Positions 5,604-8,390 of a stretch of 8,390 nucleotides of DNA are shown piece by piece. Numbering within the stretch: the stretch's first letter is position 1; each line of letters opens with the position of its first letter. The notes beneath the pieces are model-generated. The model saw only the letters and a list, made by a program, of their open reading frames with translations. It searched no databases and was not told where the DNA came from. The DNA comes from Candidatus Falkowiibacteriota bacterium (GTDB lineage Bacteria; Patescibacteriota; Patescibacteriia; Patescibacteriales; WJLG01), in contig WJLG01000038.1 in NCBI GenBank assembly GCA_014728685.1, positions 1 to 8,390 of the forward strand. Reading direction: 5' to 3'. A program made the position numbers and the translations under genes.

Positions 5604-6635
5604 TTACAATGTTTTTATGTTGGCATCAGCCACCTCTTTTTCGATCAATTTTTCCGATAGCAGATTTCTGATATCGCGATCAAAGCTTATCATGCCTTCG
5701 GCTTGGCTGGTTTCGATGATGCTTTTCAATTGAGCCAGCTTATTCTCACGGATCAGATTGGCCACCGCTGAATTATTGAGCATTATCTCGCGTGCGGCAA
5801 TCCGACCGCCGCCGGCCCTAGGTATCAATCTCTGTGATATCACCGCTCTTAAAGACATTGAAAGCTGAGCTCTGATCTGGTTCTGTTGAAAAGGCGGAAA
5901 AACATCTATGATACGGTCGATCGACTGAGCGGCATTATGAGTATGCAATGTCGCCAGTACCAAGTGGCCGGTTTCCGCTAAAGTGATCGCGGCCGCAATC
6001 GTATCCAGATCGCGCATTTCGCCGACCATGATCACGTTCGGGTCCTGGCGCAAAGCATGTTTGAGCCCGCTGGCAAAAGAAGGTATATCGGTACCAAGCT
6101 GCCTTTGAACGATGATGCTCTTATCCGGCTTGAAAATGAATTCCGTCGGATCCTCCAAGGTGATTATCTTTTGGCCGTAGTTGGAATTGATATAATTGAC
6201 CATGGCCGCCAACGTGGTTGACTTGCCACAGCCGGTCGGACCGGTCACCAGCACCAGCCCATCACCGCTATCCAGCAGACTGTTTATGCTTGCCGGCATC
6301 CCCACCGATTCCATGGTTGGAATCTCTTCGCTTATCAAGCGAGCGGCCAAGCCGACCTTGCCTTTTTCATAATGGATATTGACCCTGAAGCGCACGTTGG
6401 CGGAAGAATATCCAAAATCAAGATCTTTCTGCTCTTCGAATTTATTTTTCTGCTTCTCGTTAATGATCGAATAGATGGCCTGAGTAAGATCTTTATTGTT
6501 TATTTTGCTGAATTTTTTCAAACGGACCAAATTGCCGTCGATCCTCAAGATCGGCTGCAGATCAACAACCAAATGCACGTCTGAAGCATTATTCCTTTTG
6601 GCGGCGGCAAAAACCTCCTTGATATCAAAAGACAT
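5604..6635 (-). CDS. pilT: PilT-type type IV pilus retraction ATPase
   Basis: The 343-residue product matches the length of the PilT family (about 344). PilT is a hexameric cytoplasmic ATPase at the pilus base that powers pilus disassembly, giving twitching motility and DNA uptake. Visible elements are an N-terminal PAS-like domain with ASDVHL (residues 17-22), Walker A GPTGCGKST (132-140), an Asp box TLEDPTEF (159-166), Walker B VIMVGEMRD (201-209) with Glu206, a His box GHLVLATLHTH (223-233), and the C-terminal NLIRENK segment corresponding to the AIRNLIRE retraction motif. The order and sequence favour PilT over the extension ATPase PilB, which is much longer; a PilU paralogue is less likely. 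It starts 18 bases after rnc with no clear Shine-Dalgarno sequence and is probably co-transcribed with it. No other pilus genes are in view. Confidence 0.93.
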   Translation of the reverse strand: MSFDIKEVFAAAKRNNASDVHLVVDLQPILRIDGNLVRLKKFSKINNKDLTQAIYSIINEKQKNKFEEQKDLDFGYSSANVRFRVNIHYEKGKVGLAARLISEEIPTMESVGMPASINSLLDSGDGLVLVTGPTGCGKSTTLAAMVNYINSNYGQKIITLEDPTEFIFKPDKSIIVQRQLGTDIPSFASGLKHALRQDPNVIMVGEMRDLDTIAAAITLAETGHLVLATLHTHNAAQSIDRIIDVFPPFQQNQIRAQLSMSLRAVISQRLIPRAGGGRIAAREIMLNNSAVANLIRENKLAQLKSIIETSQAEGMISFDRDIRNLLSEKLIEKEVADANIKTL

Positions 6636-6653
6636 AGATATAAAATTATATTA

Positions 6654-7346
6654 TTACCACTTTTTTTTCTCAAGACCTTTTTTAGCGGATTCCACTTGGG
6701 CCTCTTGCTTGGAAGAGCCTTTGGCTTTAGTTACGAATTCCGCCCCCAGATACAAACCGACTTCAAAAACCTTCTTATGATCAGGGCCGGTCTCGGAAAG
6801 GACTTTATAATGAGGGGTAATACCGTATTTTTCTTGGGCTATTTCCTGGAATCTGGATTTGGGATCATAATAAAGCTTATTCTCTAAAATATTATCCAAT
6901 TTGGAAAGGATGAATTTGACCACGAACTTCTCGGCTTTTTTTATTCCTTGATCCAAATATATCGCTCCGATCAAGGCTTCGATCGAATCGGCCAAAATAT
7001 ATTGCCTGGCCTTGGAATCCTTATCTTTGGCTTCACCTCTGGAGAGAAATAAATGTTCTTCGACTTTGAGTTCATTGGCTACTTTAGAAAGCATCTTAGC
7101 ATTCACCAAACTGGCGCGCCAATTAGTAAGCTCGCCCTCCGGTTCGTCCGGATAATTTTCAAAAAGATGCTCGGTAACGACTATCTCTAAAACCGCATCG
7201 CCCAAGAATTCCAATCTTTCATTATGACCCAGGGAAAAATCATGATGTTCGTTCAAATATGAACGATGAACCATCGATTGCTTCAAAAGATTAGGGTTCT
7301 TAAAATCGATCCCAATCTTTTCTTCGAGTTTTTTTAGTTCAGCCAT
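6654..7346 (-). CDS. rnc: ribonuclease III
   Basis: RNase III cuts double-stranded RNA and releases rRNA precursors. From the start chosen here the protein has 230 residues, near the E. coli 226. The catalytic signature NERLEFLGD is at 42-50, giving Glu43, Glu46 and Asp50. The second metal-binding pair is Asp120 and Glu123 in LADSIEALIGAIYLD. The C-terminal 70 residues form a double-stranded RNA-binding domain with KGSSKQEAQVESAKKGLE. An upstream in-frame ATG (7388) would add 14 residues unlike the family, so the MAELKKLEEKIG start is preferred; neither has a Shine-Dalgarno sequence. The 98-base spacer after nusB can form hairpins (for example 7376-7394), a possible self-regulatory leader as in E. 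coli rnc. Likely substrates here are the 23S processing stem and perhaps the stems of the four 23S inserts. Confidence 0.96.
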   Translation of the reverse strand: MAELKKLEEKIGIDFKNPNLLKQSMVHRSYLNEHHDFSLGHNERLEFLGDAVLEIVVTEHLFENYPDEPEGELTNWRASLVNAKMLSKVANELKVEEHLFLSRGEAKDKDSKARQYILADSIEALIGAIYLDQGIKKAEKFVVKFILSKLDNILENKLYYDPKSRFQEIAQEKYGITPHYKVLSETGPDHKKVFEVGLYLGAEFVTKAKGSSKQEAQVESAKKGLEKKKW

Positions 7347-7444
7347 AAATATGACTGCTAAACTATTGAATTGTCGAATTGCCCGCAAAGCAATTTAACG
7401 ATCCAACAATATAGCAATTTATGTTTATTGTTTATCTTTTAAGC

Positions 7445-7879
7445 TCAATCTTCTTTATCATCGTCATCCAGCTCGTGCTTATACATCGCTCCCAAAACAC
7501 CGTTCACGAAACGGCCTGAAGATTCGCCGCCAAAGGTCTTGGCTATTTCGATGGCTTCGTTAATGGCCACTTTCGGAGGAATATCATCTTCCATTAGAAG
7601 CTCATGGGCGCCGATGCGAAGAATATTCCTATCAACTATCGTGATCTGCTCCAGGGGCCATTCGGTAGCGTATTTTGTTATCAGTGAATCAATCTTTTTC
7701 TGATTTTCTATGACGCCCTTAACCTTGGCTTCGACAAAACCGTTATCATCAAAATCCGGCGCGAAATTATCAAAATTGCTTTTGATCATTTCATCGATAT
7801 TATCATTTTGGCAACCATTGAAATCCCAGGCAAACAAAGTCTGCATGGCTATCGTTCTGGCTAAATGGCGATTTGACAT
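7445..7879 (-). CDS. nusB: transcription antitermination and ribosome biogenesis factor NusB
   Basis: NusB joins S10 (NusE) on boxA RNA and keeps RNA polymerase processive on rRNA operons. From the preferred start (MSNRHLARTIAMQTLFAWDF) the protein has 144 residues, close to the usual 140. The typical helical pattern is present: HLAR--AMQTLFAWD at the N-terminus, EWPLEQITIVDRNILRIGAHELL in the middle, and PPKVAINEAIEIAKTFGGESSGRFVNGVLGA at the end, which is the family signature. An ATG 12 codons upstream (7915) would give a poor extension. The sequence before the start is full of small palindromes (GATCATG with CATGATC at 7883-7899; CCAT with ATGG at 7899-7910) instead of a Shine-Dalgarno. 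It follows rpmF and precedes rnc, and it stops with TGA. Confidence 0.95.
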   Translation of the reverse strand: MSNRHLARTIAMQTLFAWDFNGCQNDNIDEMIKSNFDNFAPDFDDNGFVEAKVKGVIENQKKIDSLITKYATEWPLEQITIVDRNILRIGAHELLMEDDIPPKVAINEAIEIAKTFGGESSGRFVNGVLGAMYKHELDDDDKED

Positions 7880-7954
7880 AAAGATCATGAGGCATGATCC
7901 ATAGAAATGGACCATGAATACATTATATATTTGTAATATACAAAAAACCTAAAA

Positions 7955-8161
7955 CTATTTAGATTTTTTAGTTTCAGGTTTAATGGCTTTTTTCTTTTTT
8001 GTATCACGGCCCTTATAGGTACCGCAAGCAGGACAAGCCTGATGCTGAGGTACGGCCTGGCCGCAATTAGAACACTTTTTCAATGAATTCTTTTTCAAAG
8101 CGCTGTGAGAATTCCTCCTGCCTACAGAACCCTTTGTCCTTCTTTTCTTTGGTACTGACAT
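7955..8161 (-). CDS. rpmF: 50S ribosomal protein L32
   Basis: The 68-residue basic protein begins MSVPKKRRTKGSVGRRNSHSA, the standard L32 start, and has a zinc ribbon with Cys30, Cys33, Cys43 and Cys46 (CSNCG and CPACG). The lysine-rich tail after residue 54 is longer than usual (most L32 proteins have 55-60 residues). L32 binds domain VI of 23S rRNA near the exit side of the large subunit. It is the first gene of the block, about 54 bases after the predicted transcription start. No Shine-Dalgarno is seen at the usual distance. Confidence 0.96.
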   Translation of the reverse strand: MSVPKKRRTKGSVGRRNSHSALKKNSLKKCSNCGQAVPQHQACPACGTYKGRDTKKKKAIKPETKKSK

Positions 8162-8222
8162 AGTAAGATCAAGTATGATTAAATATTAAACAGATCATCC
8201 CTAATTCGATAATCGTATTTAT

Positions 8223-8251
8223 ATAATAGCCTAAAAAAATTAATCAGTCAA
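8223..8251 (-). promoter_or_regulatory. promoter of the rpmF-nusB-rnc-pilT block
   Basis: The minus strand has TTGACT (8251-8246), a 17-base spacer, and TATTAT (8228-8223). The expected start is near 8215, giving a leader of about 54 bases before rpmF. Spacing is ideal and both hexamers match five of six consensus bases. Confidence 0.8.
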
Positions 8252-8296
8252 TATTAGCCGAATTTGAAACCTTGCTCACTTTAGGTTCGAGACTAT

Positions 8297-8358
8297 CTAT
8301 AAGGCAGCAACAAATAAAAATCCTGCTTTCGCAGGATTTTTATTTGTGCGCCTTATAG
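8297..8358. terminator. bidirectional terminator with nested inverted repeat
   Basis: A perfect 17-bp stem (8310-8326 with 8331-8347) has a TTTC loop (GAAA on the minus strand) and AT-rich arms that give U-runs in either direction. It is nested in an outer 9-bp stem, CTATAAGGC (8297-8305) with GCCTTATAG (8350-8358). It separates the rpmF promoter from whatever lies beyond the right edge. Confidence 0.8.
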
Positions 8359-8359
8359 C

Positions 8360-8388
8360 CCGCCCGAAACCTGCCAGGGCAGGGGCGG
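8360..8388. repeat. GC-rich palindrome at the window edge
   Basis: CCGCCC, then GAAA, then CCTGCC, pair with GGCAGG and GGCGG around a two-base turn. It is much more GC-rich than the surrounding sequence and directly abuts the terminator. It may be a dispersed palindromic repeat or part of the preceding gene's 3' region; it could extend past the edge. Confidence 0.5.
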
Positions 8389-8390
8389 AC

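Noticed and set aside
6372..6780. Plus-strand frames opposite pilT and rnc
   Set aside because: They are shadows of well-supported minus-strand genes with clear motifs.
7922..7927. TATAAT on the minus strand before nusB as a promoter
   Set aside because: No credible -35 box lies at the right distance, and the region is AT-rich.

Overview
The window reads as part of a small, fairly AT-rich bacterial genome, most likely a Candidate Phyla Radiation (Patescibacteria) member. Reasons: an intron- and insert-laden 23S rRNA gene, a 23S-5S unit with no 16S gene upstream of it, genes mostly lacking Shine-Dalgarno sequences, and a compressed rpmF-nusB-rnc cluster. TGA ends nusB, so the ordinary bacterial code is used rather than a TGA-reading one. 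The phylum is inferred; no 16S is present to settle it.

Nearly everything lies on the minus strand, so transcription runs from high to low coordinates. At the right edge is a long bidirectional terminator hairpin (8297-8358). A promoter (8223-8251) then drives rpmF (ribosomal protein L32), nusB (rRNA antitermination and ribosome biogenesis), rnc (RNase III) and pilT (type IV pilus retraction ATPase). This block ends at an intrinsic terminator (5550-5583). A second consensus promoter (5443-5470) starts the rRNA transcript. Its leader holds an intrinsic terminator (5321-5347) and a segment able to form a mutually exclusive antiterminator.

The 23S gene occupies about 368-5159 and is bracketed by a 20-bp processing stem. 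It is split by two group I introns at E. coli positions 1931 (2041-2776) and 2593 (659-1398), each encoding a single-motif LAGLIDADG endonuclease. Removing both leaves about 3316 nt, still roughly 400 nt longer than E. coli. The excess sits in exon 1, in hairpin inserts at helices 9, 25, 63 and 68 plus one smaller hairpin in domain I. A 163-nt spacer with duplicated hairpins leads to 5S rRNA (91-204), whose extended end helix plus a U-run makes the final terminator. The first 73 bases may be the 3' end of a convergent plus-strand gene.

The most unusual observation is that the four inserts at helices 9, 25, 63 and 68 share nearly the same 13-bp terminal stem (CCCTCACYAYTTT paired with AAARTRGTGAGGG). 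The arms covary between copies while the interiors differ. They look like one dispersed family of intervening sequences, possibly excised by RNase III, whose gene lies in the block upstream. A second unusual feature is that both introns carry a copy complementary to the last bases of their own 5' exon, forming long hairpins across the 5' splice site that would compete with the canonical P1 helix. Together the window combines an rRNA transcription unit with genes for its transcription (NusB) and processing (RNase III).
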